This document shows, one piece after another, positions 53,284-61,778 of a stretch of 64,000 nt of DNA. The stretch is from Cereibacter_A azotoformans (GTDB lineage Bacteria > Pseudomonadota > Alphaproteobacteria > Rhodobacterales > Rhodobacteraceae). A model generated the notes under the pieces. The model saw nothing but the letters and a program-made list of their open reading frames with translations, was not told the DNA's origin and searched no databases. A program made the translations under genes and the position numbers. The first letter of the stretch is position 1. Each line of letters opens with the position of its first letter. Where the stretch lies: assembly GCF_003050905.1 (NCBI RefSeq), contig NZ_QAOT01000022.1; one strand, given 5' to 3'.

Positions 53284-54157
53284 GTTCCCGCCGTTCCCGA
53301 CCGGCCGTCTCCGCATGGGAACAGGAAGCGGAATCCATTCCCCTGAGATGTCCCGCTCCCCGCCGTCCCGTTCCCCTGTTCCCTCTGTTCCCGATGGAAA
53401 GGAAGAGGGAAGAGGATTCTTCCTGTTCTTCGGGGGCAGGACCAGCGAAGAGAGGAAGACAGAAGAGGCCGTCTTGAACCGCAGGGAACAGAGGGAACAG
53501 AGGGAACATTCCCTTCTCTCCTTGCTCGGAAAGGTTTTTCCTTGGGGAACGCCGGATCGGCCGCTGTCCTGGCCGGGAACAGCCCGCGCCGCGCCCCTTG
53601 GGCTGTCGAGTGGCCCGGTTGCGAGGTGCCGGATGGCGGAGCGGCCCGAGGGGCGCTCACTGGCTTCCCTTGGTGAACCCTGGCGCCAGCCCGCAGGACC
53701 TGGAAGCCGCGGCGCGGTTCAGGCCTCCGGGGGAGGCGGGATCCATCAATGCCGCCTTGGCAGCTGCGGTCAGGGCGACGCGCATCGAGCGTTCCCGGCA
53801 GCCCGGGCCCGAATGTCCCCGCTGTTCCCGCCCGTTTCCCAAGTCGGGAACAGGCCGCGACGGGGTCATCTCCTTGCATTTGCTAAACAATCTTCCGCCT
53901 TTCCCCCTGTTCCCTCTGTTCCCGGAAGGAAAGAGGGAGAGGGGACGGGAGTCTTCCTCTGGCGGGAGCAATCAGGAAGGACGGAAGGCAGGAGCGGCTG
54001 TCCCGCTGCGGGAACAGCGGGGACAGCGGGGACATTGTCCAGCCCCTTCGAAACGAAATGATTTTCCGCTTGTAACAGCGGGCCTGCCGCAGCCCTGCCG
54101 GGAACGGCCCCACACCTCTCGCCATCAGGCCTGCGGCGCCCCCTCCCGGCCGTTCCC
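53284..54157. repeat. Array of 19 GTTCCC/GGGAAC boxes with phased inverted repeats
   Basis: GTTCCC starts at 53284, 53293, 53370, 53378, 53387, 53791, 53824, 53909, 53918 and 54152; GGGAAC starts at 53317, 53484, 53493, 53502, 53545, 53575, 53846, 54010 and 54100. Triplets at 53370/53378/53387 and 53484/53493/53502 are 8-9 bp apart and complementary, making an inverted repeat with ~23-bp arms about 91 bp apart. A second, weaker copy spans 53903-54033. CTGTTCCCG (53822) and CGGGAACAG (53845) form a further perfect 9-bp pair. No supported gene lies inside. Such phased boxes look like iterons or regulator sites. See findings. Confidence 0.85.
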
Positions 54158-54502
54158 TCCGGCCTGCCGCAGGCGGCCTTCATGCTCGATGAGGAAGGCG
54201 TCTGGCAGATCATGGAGAACCGCGACAAGACGGTATAAGAGACGGTCGACGAACTGGTTCGGGTCTGCGGCCCCCTGCGGATCGTGCGCTGCAGGCGCTG
54301 GCCCATGCCCCGGAAAGCCTCCTCACCCCCGGCGCGATCAAGGCCCGGCTTTCCGACCACAGGCAACTGCGCCACAAGGGCGGAACGCAAGGTATCCCGA
54401 CGCCATCCGGTCCATGATCCCCGGCTTCGAGGGGTCTGATCTTTCCGGCAGGAAGGGCGTGACAGATCCCTGCCTTTGTCGCAGTGTTTGAGGCATCGCA
54501 CC
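54158..54502. other. Stretch before the AraC gene, no supported gene
   Basis: The plus strand contains MLDEEGVWQIMENRDKTV-stop and, in another frame, ALAHAPESLLTPGAIKARLS, both protein-like but broken; they may be scraps of one gene. No family recognised. Confidence 0.3.
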
Positions 54503-55306
54503 ATGCCGGAGGCAATCTTGGAAACCCAAGCCTGGTCAGAGCGGCCGGAGTTGCTGCCGAAGCTCGAGCGCCGCAGCTATGCCTCTGCCGTGGCCCGCCA
54601 CAAACACGATTTCCACCAGGTCGTCCTGCCGCGGGAAGGGGCGATGGAGATCGAGGTGGCCGGACGGGGTGGCGTCGTCAACGCAGCGCAAGGCGCGTTC
54701 GTCCCCGGCGGAGAGGTCCACGAGTTCGGCAGCTCGGACCCGAGCGATTTCATCGTCCTGGACATCGACACCAGTCACTTCACGAGCCTGCGGAATGGCA
54801 TCAGCGTCCTCGACGATTATGCCCACAAGACGTTCTTCTCCATGACGCCAAGGCTGCACCTGCTCGTCAGCTATGCCGCGAGCTTCAAGACAACGGGGGC
54901 GCTGCCGATATCCCGGGCCTGGGCCACGCTCTTCATCGAGGATTCGGCGCGGCAGCTTGTGGAAACCGGAAGACGTCGCTCCACGCGGGTCGGACGCGCC
55001 TGCCTGTTCATCGAGAAGAGTCTCGCGGAGCCGCTGACGGTCGCGGCAATCGCCCGTGCCGCCGGGATCAGCGAACGGGGGTTGCATGACCGCTTCCAGC
55101 GCGAGCTCGGGATCAGCCCCTTCGCCTACCTGACAGAACGCCGGACTGCCCGGGCCCTGGCGCTGCTGGAGCAGACAGGGCAGCCGATCCACGAGATCGC
55201 AGTCCTGACGGGATATTCGGATCAGTCCGCCTTGACCCGCGCGCTTCGAAAGGCACGTGGCGTGACGCCGGCGGCCTTCCGGCGGAGATGCGCCGGCCGG
55301 TCGTGA
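54503..55306 (+). CDS. AraC-family transcriptional regulator
   Basis: ATG at 54503 eight bases after GAGG gives 267 residues. The N-terminal half is a cupin-type sensing domain (HKHDFHQVVLPREGAMEIEV with the usual metal/ligand-type histidines and GAFVPGGEVHEF). The C-terminal half has two AraC helix-turn-helix motifs: VAAIARAAGISERGLHDRFQ and EIAVLTGYSDQSALTRALRK. It lies 119 bp upstream of an EamA exporter on the same strand and probably regulates it in response to a small metabolite; the pairing of cupin-AraC regulators with DMT exporters is common. The effector is unknown. Confidence 0.9.
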   Translation: MPEAILETQAWSERPELLPKLERRSYASAVARHKHDFHQVVLPREGAMEIEVAGRGGVVNAAQGAFVPGGEVHEFGSSDPSDFIVLDIDTSHFTSLRNGISVLDDYAHKTFFSMTPRLHLLVSYAASFKTTGALPISRAWATLFIEDSARQLVETGRRRSTRVGRACLFIEKSLAEPLTVAAIARAAGISERGLHDRFQRELGISPFAYLTERRTARALALLEQTGQPIHEIAVLTGYSDQSALTRALRKARGVTPAAFRRRCAGRS

Positions 55307-55425
55307 ACGCCCCTTGTCCCGGTTTTGCAGGAATGGCCCAGGAACATGCAGGATCCGACAAGACAGCCTCTCACAAGCCCCGGTAGCGTCGTGGATGTCA
55401 TCCTGCATCATCGCGCGGCGGTTCC

Positions 55426-56349
55426 ATGGCCAGTTCCCTGTCTTCGGCAATCCACCAGGCCACCGAAGCCCGCCGGGCGGGCGTGGCAACAGCGGTCGGC
55501 CTCGTCGCGATCGGCTTCTGGTCGGCTCTGGCACTGCTGACGGTATTGGCCGCGGGCCTGCCCCCTTTCCAACTGCTCTCGCTGAGCTTCGGGGTGGCCT
55601 TCGTGCTGAGCGTGCTCCTTCTCGGCCTGCGCGGCAAAGGGTCCTTCCGCGTCTGGCGTCAGCCATGGGGCGTCTGGGCCTTCGGCTTCATCGGGATCTT
55701 TGCCTATCACGCCCTCTACTTCACGGCCTTGAGCAAGGCGCCGGCCGCGCAGGCCAGCCTGATCGCCTATCTGTGGCCGCTTCTGATCGTGATCCTGTCG
55801 ACGCTTTCGCGTCGTGAGGCCTTCAGCCCCCGGCATCTGGTCGGCGCCACGCTGGGTTTCGCCGGCTCCGCGCTGGTCATTCTGGGATCCGACGGCAGCC
55901 CCACGGGGGGAGCCTTCCCGCTGGCCGGTTACGCGGCCGCGGCCGCGGGTGCGCTGGTCTGGTCCAGCTATTCCGTGTTCAACCGACGCTTCCGGCATGT
56001 CCCGAGCGAATTCATCGGAGGGGTCTGCGGCCTGGTTTCGATCGCGGGTCTCGGCGCCCATCTGGCCCTCGAGACGACCGTGATGCCCGACGCGACGCAG
56101 TGGGCGGCGATCCTTCTGCTGGGAGCCGGTCCGGTCGGCCTGGCCTTCTTCGCCTGGGACCATGCGACGAAGCACGGTTACCTGCCGCTGCTCGGCGCGC
56201 TGTCCTATCTCGCACCCCTCCTCTCCACGCTCCTTCTTCTCCTCTTCGGCCTGACCCCGATGAGCTGGAGCATCATTGCGGCCGCAACCCTGATCGTCCT
56301 GGGAGCCGCAATCGCCGCCTTCGGACTTCGGGTCCGCAACATCCGCTGA
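55426..56349 (+). CDS. EamA/DMT-superfamily transporter
   Basis: 307 residues with ten predicted membrane helices (for example VGLVAIGFWSALALLTVLAA, LLSLSFGVAFVLSVLLLGL, LIAYLWPLLIVILSTLS, LAGYAAAAAGALVWSSYSVF, IIAAATLIVLGAAIAAFGL) in two EamA repeats. The motif AYHALYFTALSKAPAAQASL ending with LWPLL is typical of the family. It probably exports an amino acid or similar metabolite and follows an AraC-type regulator. The ATG at 55426 has no strong ribosome site. Confidence 0.9.
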   Translation: MASSLSSAIHQATEARRAGVATAVGLVAIGFWSALALLTVLAAGLPPFQLLSLSFGVAFVLSVLLLGLRGKGSFRVWRQPWGVWAFGFIGIFAYHALYFTALSKAPAAQASLIAYLWPLLIVILSTLSRREAFSPRHLVGATLGFAGSALVILGSDGSPTGGAFPLAGYAAAAAGALVWSSYSVFNRRFRHVPSEFIGGVCGLVSIAGLGAHLALETTVMPDATQWAAILLLGAGPVGLAFFAWDHATKHGYLPLLGALSYLAPLLSTLLLLLFGLTPMSWSIIAAATLIVLGAAIAAFGLRVRNIR

Positions 56350-56370
56350 TGGAAACAGCAAAGAAGCCGC

Positions 56371-56657
56371 TCAGCCGAAGCGTGGGGGCGTCTGACGGTG
56401 GTGGTGGATGGTGATGATCTCGGCCGCCTCGGCGTGAAGCCGGTAGTGGATGCTGCCGGGCAGACCGGAGACGCGCAGAGTGCGTGTTGGCCCACCCTCC
56501 CACTCCACGGCGAGGAGGGGAAAGTCCGTGAGCATCTCGGCGCTCTGGCGAATGCGCAGAACCACGCGGAGCGCGGTGTTCAGGCTGGCGGCGAAGGCGG
56601 GTAGGCTTGGATCTCCCGCAGACGGCGGGCCGCGCGGGGCGAGAAGATCAGCCTCAT
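56371..56657 (-). pseudogene. ParE/RelE-type toxin, frameshifted
   Basis: ATG at 56657 overlaps the antitoxin stop as ATGA and begins MRLIFSPRAARRLREIQAY, the usual start of a ParE toxin, but stops after about 25 codons. The remainder is in the next frame: FAASLNTALRVVLRIRQSAE, PLLAVEWEGGPTRTLRVSGL and YRLHAEAAEIITIHHHRQTP, the typical C-terminal RelE/ParE strands. One indel near 56600 breaks it, so the toxin is inactive while the antitoxin survives. Confidence 0.85.
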
Positions 56658-56833
56658 TCGAGGCCGAGTTCCTTCCAGACCTGTTCAGCCGGAATGCCCT
56701 TCCCGGCGTCGAGCTCGGCAATCCCGACCGCGATCTCGGCGGCGAGCCATTCCTCGTAGCCCGGTTCAGGCTGGTCTTCGGGCAGGCCTGGCTTCAGCCA
56801 GCGATCCACCTCGGTCTGGGACTCGATGCGCAT
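56654..56833 (-). CDS. ParD-like antitoxin
   Basis: ATG at 56833 behind GGAG; 59 residues. MRIESQTEVDRWLKPGLPED, then EWLAAEIAVGIAELDAGKGI and PAEQVWKELGLE. The end (G.IP.E.VWKELGL) is typical of antitoxins that pair with ParE toxins. It overlaps the broken toxin by ATGA. It is expected to bind the toxin and repress the pair; with a dead toxin it has no target here. A fragment of a relative lies at 42089. Confidence 0.82.
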   Translation of the reverse strand: MRIESQTEVDRWLKPGLPEDQPEPGYEEWLAAEIAVGIAELDAGKGIPAEQVWKELGLE

Positions 56834-56898
56834 GATGGTGTCTCCTTCGGCCAAGGTGGGCTTTTGCCGGTTTCCGGGCAAGCCGCGGTCTCCCGGAC

Positions 56899-57180
56899 CT
56901 TCCTTGCAGGTGACGCAGAAAGGTTGCAGCCGTCACGAAAGCCGTCCGCTTTGGCGAGTTGATCATCGAACTCCTCGGCCATGCCGCGAGCGGCAACATG
57001 GTCACGCTGGTGCCCGTGGGCACGATGCTCACGACCCAGCAGGCGGCCGACATGCTGAACGTCTTGAGGCCGCACCTGACCAAGCTTCTGAAGTCGGGCG
57101 AGATCGCGTTCGTCGAGGTTGGCAAGCATTGCCGGGTGCCGCTCGAGGCTTTGATGACTTACCGGGATGCCGGTATCTCC
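56899..57180. pseudogene. Fused scraps of a Doc toxin (minus) and an excisionase-type HTH antitoxin (plus)
   Basis: On the minus strand at about 56899-56960 KRTAFVTAATFLR repeats the Doc motif of the neighbouring toxin (KRTAFVTAVTFLR). On the plus strand from 56956 the frame reads IELLGHAASGNMVTLVPVGT, MLTTQQAADMLNVLRPHLTK and LLKSGEIAFVEVGKHCRVPL, an excisionase-type helix-turn-helix as found in antitoxins paired with PIN toxins. It lacks a proper start, and sequence identity is lost after YRDAG. No partner toxin remains. The open frame that runs on to 58266 is not a real gene. Confidence 0.65.
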
Positions 57181-57207
57181 GGCCCGCAGGTCGGGGCGCA
57201 AACCAAC

Positions 57208-57612
57208 TCAGCGCGCGGCCCCGATCAGGATCGGACGGCTGCCCGCCTGCAGCCACTTTGCAAGTTCGGCCTCGGAGACTGCGTCCGCGGCGAGCCCCTC
57301 CATCATCCGAACGCCCTCCGCGGCATCAGGCCGAAACGCGACCCCATTCAGGCGCAGAAAGGTGACCGCGGTCACGAAAGCTGTCCGCTTGTTCCCGTCG
57401 ATGAAGGCATGAGCCTTCGTGATGCCGAACGCACAGGAGGCCGCCAGCTCCTCCAGAGTGGGGGTGCCACAGGACCAGAGGTCGACAGGACGGGCACTGC
57501 CACTCGCGAGCAGGTCCCGGTCCCGAAGCCCGCTTTTTCCCCCGTGCCGAGCGATCTGCCGGTCATGGATGGCGAAGATCGCCGCCAGAGGCACCCAGAC
57601 GGGGGCAGTCAA
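57208..57612 (-). CDS. doc: Doc toxin (Fic-fold kinase)
   Basis: 134 residues from a TTG at 57612 that overlaps the antitoxin stop (TTGA). The Fic-type core HAFIDGNKRTAF (about 67-78) is complete with His, Asn and Arg; VPLAAIFAIHDRQIARHGGK and RDRDLLASGSARP match Doc. Doc phosphorylates EF-Tu and halts translation; it is neutralised by its antitoxin. Here the antitoxin is AbrB-like rather than the usual Phd, a combination that occurs but is less common. Likely functional. It stabilises plasmids or acts in persistence. Confidence 0.9.
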   Translation of the reverse strand: MTAPVWVPLAAIFAIHDRQIARHGGKSGLRDRDLLASGSARPVDLWSCGTPTLEELAASCAFGITKAHAFIDGNKRTAFVTAVTFLRLNGVAFRPDAAEGVRMMEGLAADAVSEAELAKWLQAGSRPILIGAAR

Positions 57613-57833
57613 GCCAGAGCCGCAAGCAGGCTGCGGTTCTCATCCATCACGATCTCGGCCGCTTCCAGCGCCGCCGCCACCGACGGGTCATGCGTCATGA
57701 TCTTCAGCGAGCCGTCATCGCCCCGCACCACGAACAAAGTGTCCCCTTCCTTGGCGTCGAGGATCGCCAGCAGTTCGGCGCTCAACGTCATGACGGCGGA
57801 GTTGCCCACCTTGCGGATCTTCGTTTCGAACAT
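57609..57833 (-). CDS. AbrB/SpoVT-type antitoxin
   Basis: 74 residues from ATG 57833. MFETKIRKVGNSAVMTLSAE is the swapped-hairpin AbrB/MazE DNA-binding fold (K..VGNS.vvtlP..ll), then VREGDDGSLKIMTHD-like and a toxin-binding C-terminus VAAALEAAEIVMDENRSLLA. It overlaps doc by four bases. The promoter just upstream holds two GTATATAC boxes, probably its binding sites. It should neutralise Doc and repress the pair. Confidence 0.88.
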   Translation of the reverse strand: MFETKIRKVGNSAVMTLSAELLAILDAKEGDTLFVVRGDDGSLKIMTHDPSVAAALEAAEIVMDENRSLLAALA

Positions 57834-57845
57834 GGCAGCCTCATG

Positions 57846-57865
57846 GTATATACATAAGTATATAC
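57846..57865 (-). promoter_or_regulatory. Operator-like boxes upstream of the abrB-doc pair
   Basis: GTATATAC at 57846-57853 and 57858-57865, each palindromic, separated by ATAA. They begin 13 bp before the antitoxin start, over the likely promoter, in a very AT-rich patch. AbrB-type antitoxins bind such sites to repress their own operon. Confidence 0.7.
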
Positions 57866-58090
57866 ATTATTGCCGCGGGAGTCGATGCAGGGCAAGGCTC
57901 AGGGCAGGAGCCTACGCAGTTCTCCTGCTCGCAAGGCAAGCCAGGAGTTCGACCAGGAATGAGTTCGTCGCGAACCCGTTCGAGGCGCTCCTCGACGCGA
58001 CATGCGGGCGTCTTCCGAAGATGCCGCAGCAGGGTGTGCGCCCGCCCGGTTGCCGATGCGTGCCCTGGTCGAAGCCGGGCCATTGGTGTC

Positions 58091-58357
58091 TCAGTAGTGA
58101 TAGCGGCACTGGGCAATCTCCAGCGCTTGCGTCACACCGCTCCCGGAAACCCGATACACGAGGCGGTGCTCTCCGGTCAGCCGGCGCGACCACCAACCCG
58201 ACAGGTCCCCCTTCAAGGGTTCCGGTTTCCCGGTGCCTCGGAACGGCTGACGTGAGGCCTCCTTGATCAGTCCGTTCAGCCGCTCGAAGATCGTGGCGTC
58301 TGTCTGGTGCCAATGGTGGTAATCATTCCAGGCCCGGTCAGAGAATATCAGTTTCAT
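58091..58357 (-). CDS. yoeB: YoeB/Txe toxin (mRNA interferase)
   Basis: 88 residues: MKLIFSDRAWNDYHHWHQTD, ERLNGLIKEASRQPFRGTGK, PEPLKGDLSGWWSRRLTGEH and RLVYRV..CRYHY, a complete YoeB. Key residues (Glu in FERL, Arg in SRRLT and the C-terminal HY) are present. It cleaves mRNA at the ribosome when freed from YefM. It overlaps yefM by 20 bp. Probably functional. Confidence 0.93.
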   Translation of the reverse strand: MKLIFSDRAWNDYHHWHQTDATIFERLNGLIKEASRQPFRGTGKPEPLKGDLSGWWSRRLTGEHRLVYRVSGSGVTQALEIAQCRYHY

Positions 58358-58607
58358 CTTCGATCAGGTCTCGCTCCGTTCCTTGCCCGGCGTTCAGCTG
58401 AGCAATGGATTCCCGCAGTCGGGCGGCGTTGACCGGTGACGACAGAAGATGGAGCGTTGCCTGGATCGCATCCCATTCTTCTTTCCCGACGACGACGACA
58501 GCTTCCTGGCCCGCGCGGGTAATCACGGTTTCCTCTTTGTCATGGATAGCGGAATCCATGACGGATTTCAGATGCTTTCGAGCATCCGTATAGGTGAGGA
58601 TGTTCAT
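58338..58607 (-). CDS. yefM: YefM antitoxin
   Basis: ATG at 58607 gives 89 residues: MNILTYTDARKHLKSVMDSA, EETVITRAGQEAVVVVGKEE and WDAIQATLHLLSSPVNAARL, a typical YefM/Phd fold with an acidic C-terminus (DLIEDETDIL) that would cover YoeB. It overlaps yoeB by 20 bp. An inverted repeat with TGTACA cores lies upstream; YefM is known to bind such hexamers and repress its own operon. Confidence 0.93.
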   Translation of the reverse strand: MNILTYTDARKHLKSVMDSAIHDKEETVITRAGQEAVVVVGKEEWDAIQATLHLLSSPVNAARLRESIAQLNAGQGTERDLIEDETDIL

Positions 58608-58676
58608 GTGGATACGCCGGAAAGGAGAGAGTTGATGCGAGATGTACCTGGACGAATATGGTCTCTGCTCACCCCT

Positions 58677-58700
58677 ATATGTACAGAATGCTGTACATAT
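58677..58700 (-). promoter_or_regulatory. YefM-type operator
   Basis: Perfect arms ATATGTACAG (58677-58686) and CTGTACATAT (58691-58700) around AATG. Each arm contains the TGTACA core known for YefM binding in E. coli. A single half-like TGTACC lies at 58643-58648, nearer the gene, comparable to the secondary repeat in E. coli. Confidence 0.8.
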
Positions 58701-59117
58701 CAAGCCCTGGCTTGCAACCGCGCCCGCGGGGATGGACCCTGGCTTGCCGGGCGCGCGCCAGGATAGGGCGCGGCGCAGGCCTCTGCTCGTCGGGGAACGG
58801 GTTCTCAGCCTTCGACAGCTGTGCGCCGCGCCGCACGGTTGCGGGCGACGGCGGCGAGCAGATGCGGCCTGTCATGCGGCGGTGTCCGTGTCGGAGAGTC
58901 GAGCCGATCCCGGCTGCGCGTCCAGATATTCGATGGTAGGCCTGAAGGCGCCAATGGAATTTGAAGTATTTTTTCGTCGGAGGGCAGGTCTCGGGCGCTA
59001 CCCCCATGCGGCAGGTGGACGGACGGATTGGCTGGAGCTGTCGATCGACCGTGGTGTCGCCTGTCGCAGCTCCAGGCGGCCGGAGATCCCGCATGGGGAT
59101 GATGCGGACCGGTCTCC
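58701..59117. other. Intergenic, no supported gene
   Basis: About 415 bp between the yefM operator and the Tn3 fragment. A short A/T-rich patch with TTTTTTCG near 58966 is the only notable spot. Frames read as noise. Confidence 0.4.
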
Positions 59118-59815
59118 TCAGGCTTGCAGAGTGCCCCTGCCGGAAAAAGAGAACCCGCGCCGCAAAACGGGCTTGCACTCCGGCGAGTGGAGATATGCGG
59201 GGATGGACGTCACCTCGGCGAAGGATTTCAGCGTGTCGCGCGTGGCCGTTTTGGCATCGGCCACCTTGGCGTCGCAGAGCCGCTCGGCCGAGCGGTAGAG
59301 CTGGCCGACGATGCGGTCGTGGGTTTCCACCACGGCATCGGCTAGGGCCGACTGCCACTCGACCACGCAGACGGCGAGAATGGCGAGCCGCCTCCGCTCG
59401 GGAACGTCGCGCATCCCGTCGGCGAAGTGGCGTTCCCCCTGTCGGCGCAGGCTGCTGACCCGCGTGGCCGGGACGCCGGCGAGCAGGTCGACGGTCAGCG
59501 GCAGATCCTGAAGCCAGGCCAGCCGGTCCAGCAGGCGGTTGGCGGCGGCCCAGTCCGAGCCCGCCTCGAACTGCCGCAGCCAGACGAAGCGCGTCAGGCG
59601 AGCGTCCACCGTCTCCTCCAGCATCGCCAGAAGCCGCTCCCTCAGCACAGCGTCCACGCGGTCGGCGATGCGGGCCTCGATCCACCGTTCGGCCTCGACC
59701 AGCGCGTCGGCGCAGAGCCGCTCGATGGTGGTGACCGCGGGCAGGATCGTTCTGGTCCGGCGGCACTCGGCGACGAAGCGCTGCGCAAGAGCGTCAGACC
59801 TACGCCGGACAGGGC
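59118..59815 (-). pseudogene. tnpA: Tn3-family transposase internal fragment
   Basis: From about 59815 the minus frame reads RRSDALAQRFVAECRRTRTI, LPAVTTIERLCADALVEAER, LTRFVWLRQFEAGSDWAAAN, RLLDRLAWLQDLPLTVDLLA and FADGMRDVPERRRLAILAVC, the N-terminal region (DUF4158-type) of Tn3 TnpA. Homology ends near 59217 and the frame closes at 59118 with foreign residues. Normal TnpA has about 1000 residues; about 200 remain. The catalytic DDE part is absent. Confidence 0.85.
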
Positions 59816-60195
59816 GTCGGTTGCTTGTGCCTTGGTTGAGATACGATCACGCCGCATACCAAAATGAACGCTTGGAGCGGCTCTGTACGGCGAGGGAGGC
59901 AAGACTGGGTGGACCACCTTACCTCTTCCTGTTATGAGGCAACCCTCAGGAAGAAAACAGCTTTTCAAGGCTGGATCGCGCACGGGGTACTGAACCGCGC
60001 CGGGGTTGCCGGAGGCTGATGCGGGCGAGGCCTCTATCCGCCCAGGCACAGGACAGCATCATTACCCTGCAAGAGCAGGTGGCAGCAGCTGGAGCCCGCG
60101 GCCAGTTCCGCCGGAATTCGGCCCAGCAGGACAGATTCACCGGAACCGAAGGAAAGTGAAAAAATCGCCGGCAAAACCGGACGAAAGGCAAATTC
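59816..60195. other. Intergenic upstream of gltS, no supported gene
   Basis: 380 bp. The last 60 bp are A-rich (GTGAAAAAATCGCCGG) and likely hold the leader of gltS; the ribosome site AAAGGC is present. Confidence 0.4.
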
Positions 60196-61401
60196 ATGAC
60201 AACATTTTCAATACATCCATTTCTGTCCTTCAACCTCGCGATGGTCCTCCTGATCGCGGGCAAGGTCCTGACGCTCAATTGCGGGTTTCTGCGTAGATAT
60301 TCTGTCCCTGAGCCGGTAGCGGGCGGATTTCTCTGCATCGCGGTCACGGGTCTCGCCTGGACCCTGTTCGACACTCAGATTACCTTCGATGTGGCTATCC
60401 GCGACTTCCTGCTTCTCGTTTTCTTTGCCGGGATCGGGCTGAAATCTGGTATCCGTGACCTTCTCGCCGGAGGCAGGCCGCTTGTCGTGCTGCTGGTGCT
60501 GGCTACGGGTTTCATCCTCCTGCAGAATGTGGTCGGCATGAGCCTTGCGGGTCTTTTCGGGATGGAGCCAAAAGCCGGACTGCTGGTTGGTTCGGTCTCT
60601 CTTACAGGAGGGGTGGGAACTGCGCTGGCTTGGGCCCCCATCTTTGTCGAACAACTCGGTATCATCAATGCGCTGGAACTCGGCATTGCGGCCAATACGC
60701 TGGGGCTGATCGCGGCCTGTATGATCGGTGGCCCCATCGCCGCCTTCTTGATACGCAGGGGCGGCGTCCTGACCTCGGGAGGCCGTGATCTGGACATCGG
60801 CGCGCCCAATGCTGCCCCTGCGGTTCGGATGGACTATTTCTGCATTCTCTGGGCGATGCTGGCGCTGAATGTGACCGTGATTCTGGGCCTTGCGCTCCAC
60901 GAGGTGATCAGTGCAGCCGGGGTTACGCTGCCCGCCTTTGTGAGTTGCCTTGTGGCCGGGATCGTGCTGCGCAACCTTGCGCCGCTGGCACCAGGGCGCA
61001 AGGTGCGGCGGGTTTGGCCTGGAGTGGATGATGCGCTGGCGTTGATCTCTGATCTATCGCTCGGGCTTTTTCTGATTATGGCGCTGATGGGCCTGCATGT
61101 TTGGGAATTGAGCAGCGTCTTCCTCTTCATCCTCGCTGCGATCGCGGCCCAGATCCTGCTGACCGTGCTCTTCATCTTGCTGATCGTATTTCCGGCTATG
61201 GGCCGCGACTACGAGGCGGCGGTGATATCGGCAGGGTTTGGCGGGATCACCCTTGGATCCACCGCGACTGCCATTGCCAATATGACCGCCGTGGCGCAGC
61301 AGCATGGCGCGGCACACCGGGCTTTTGTGATCGTGCCGCTGGTCTGCGGCTTCTTCATCGACATCGTCAATGCGGCGATCATCGCGGTTTTGGTGGGGTG
61401 A
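60196..61401 (+). CDS. gltS: Sodium/glutamate symporter GltS
   Basis: 401 residues, about ten to twelve membrane helices in two inverted halves. Characteristic GltS segments: SVPEPVAGGFLCIAV, DFLLLVFFAGIGLKSGIRDL, GSVSLTGGVGTALAW, ELGIAANTLGLIAACMIGGP and ISAGFGGITLGSTATAIANM, where the paired glycine-rich re-entrant loops bind glutamate and sodium. ATG at 60196 follows AAAGGC. Codon use is less GC-biased than in the cellulose block. Flanked by a Tn3 transposase fragment and a resolvase fragment, it may have travelled in a Tn3-type element. Confidence 0.95.
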   Translation: MTTFSIHPFLSFNLAMVLLIAGKVLTLNCGFLRRYSVPEPVAGGFLCIAVTGLAWTLFDTQITFDVAIRDFLLLVFFAGIGLKSGIRDLLAGGRPLVVLLVLATGFILLQNVVGMSLAGLFGMEPKAGLLVGSVSLTGGVGTALAWAPIFVEQLGIINALELGIAANTLGLIAACMIGGPIAAFLIRRGGVLTSGGRDLDIGAPNAAPAVRMDYFCILWAMLALNVTVILGLALHEVISAAGVTLPAFVSCLVAGIVLRNLAPLAPGRKVRRVWPGVDDALALISDLSLGLFLIMALMGLHVWELSSVFLFILAAIAAQILLTVLFILLIVFPAMGRDYEAAVISAGFGGITLGSTATAIANMTAVAQQHGAAHRAFVIVPLVCGFFIDIVNAAIIAVLVG

Positions 61402-61493
61402 GATGTGGCGCGCCTCCGGGCGGCCTGTCTGGCCTCTGGTGGCGCTGACGAAGCCGTTCTGGGCTCTGATGCCGGACGGGACAGAAAAGTACG

Positions 61494-61685
61494 TCAAGGC
61501 CCGACTGGTCGGCTGACGCGGTTCAGGGTTCGGTAGACGGTCGGCGTGGAGACGGAGAAGAGTTCAGCAAGATCGCTGACCGAGTACTCGCCTGAGCTAT
61601 GCATACGCCTCAGCTCTTTCTGCCGCTTTTCCGATAGCTTGGGCTGCTTGCCGCGCAGCTTGCCCCGTGCTCTGGCAATCGCCAT
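61494..61685 (-). pseudogene. Serine resolvase/invertase C-terminal fragment
   Basis: The 63-residue frame reads ARGKLRGKQPKLSEKRQKEL then RRMHSSGEYSVSDLAELFSV and STPTVYRTLNR, the HTH end of Tn3-type resolvases. The catalytic N-terminal domain (about 130 residues) is missing. With the TnpA fragment on the other side of gltS it marks a lost Tn3-family transposon. Confidence 0.85.
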
Positions 61686-61778
61686 GCCCTCGCGCGGATG
61701 CGCGAGGGGGTCCTGCGGGCGGGAGCCCGGCTGACCTTGATGGCAGCCGGCTGGCCAGCCTGATGGGAGTTGCGGCTG

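Noticed and set aside
56959..58266. 435-codon plus frame
   Set aside because: Only the first ~75 codons resemble an HTH antitoxin; the rest is antisense to doc, abrB and yoeB.
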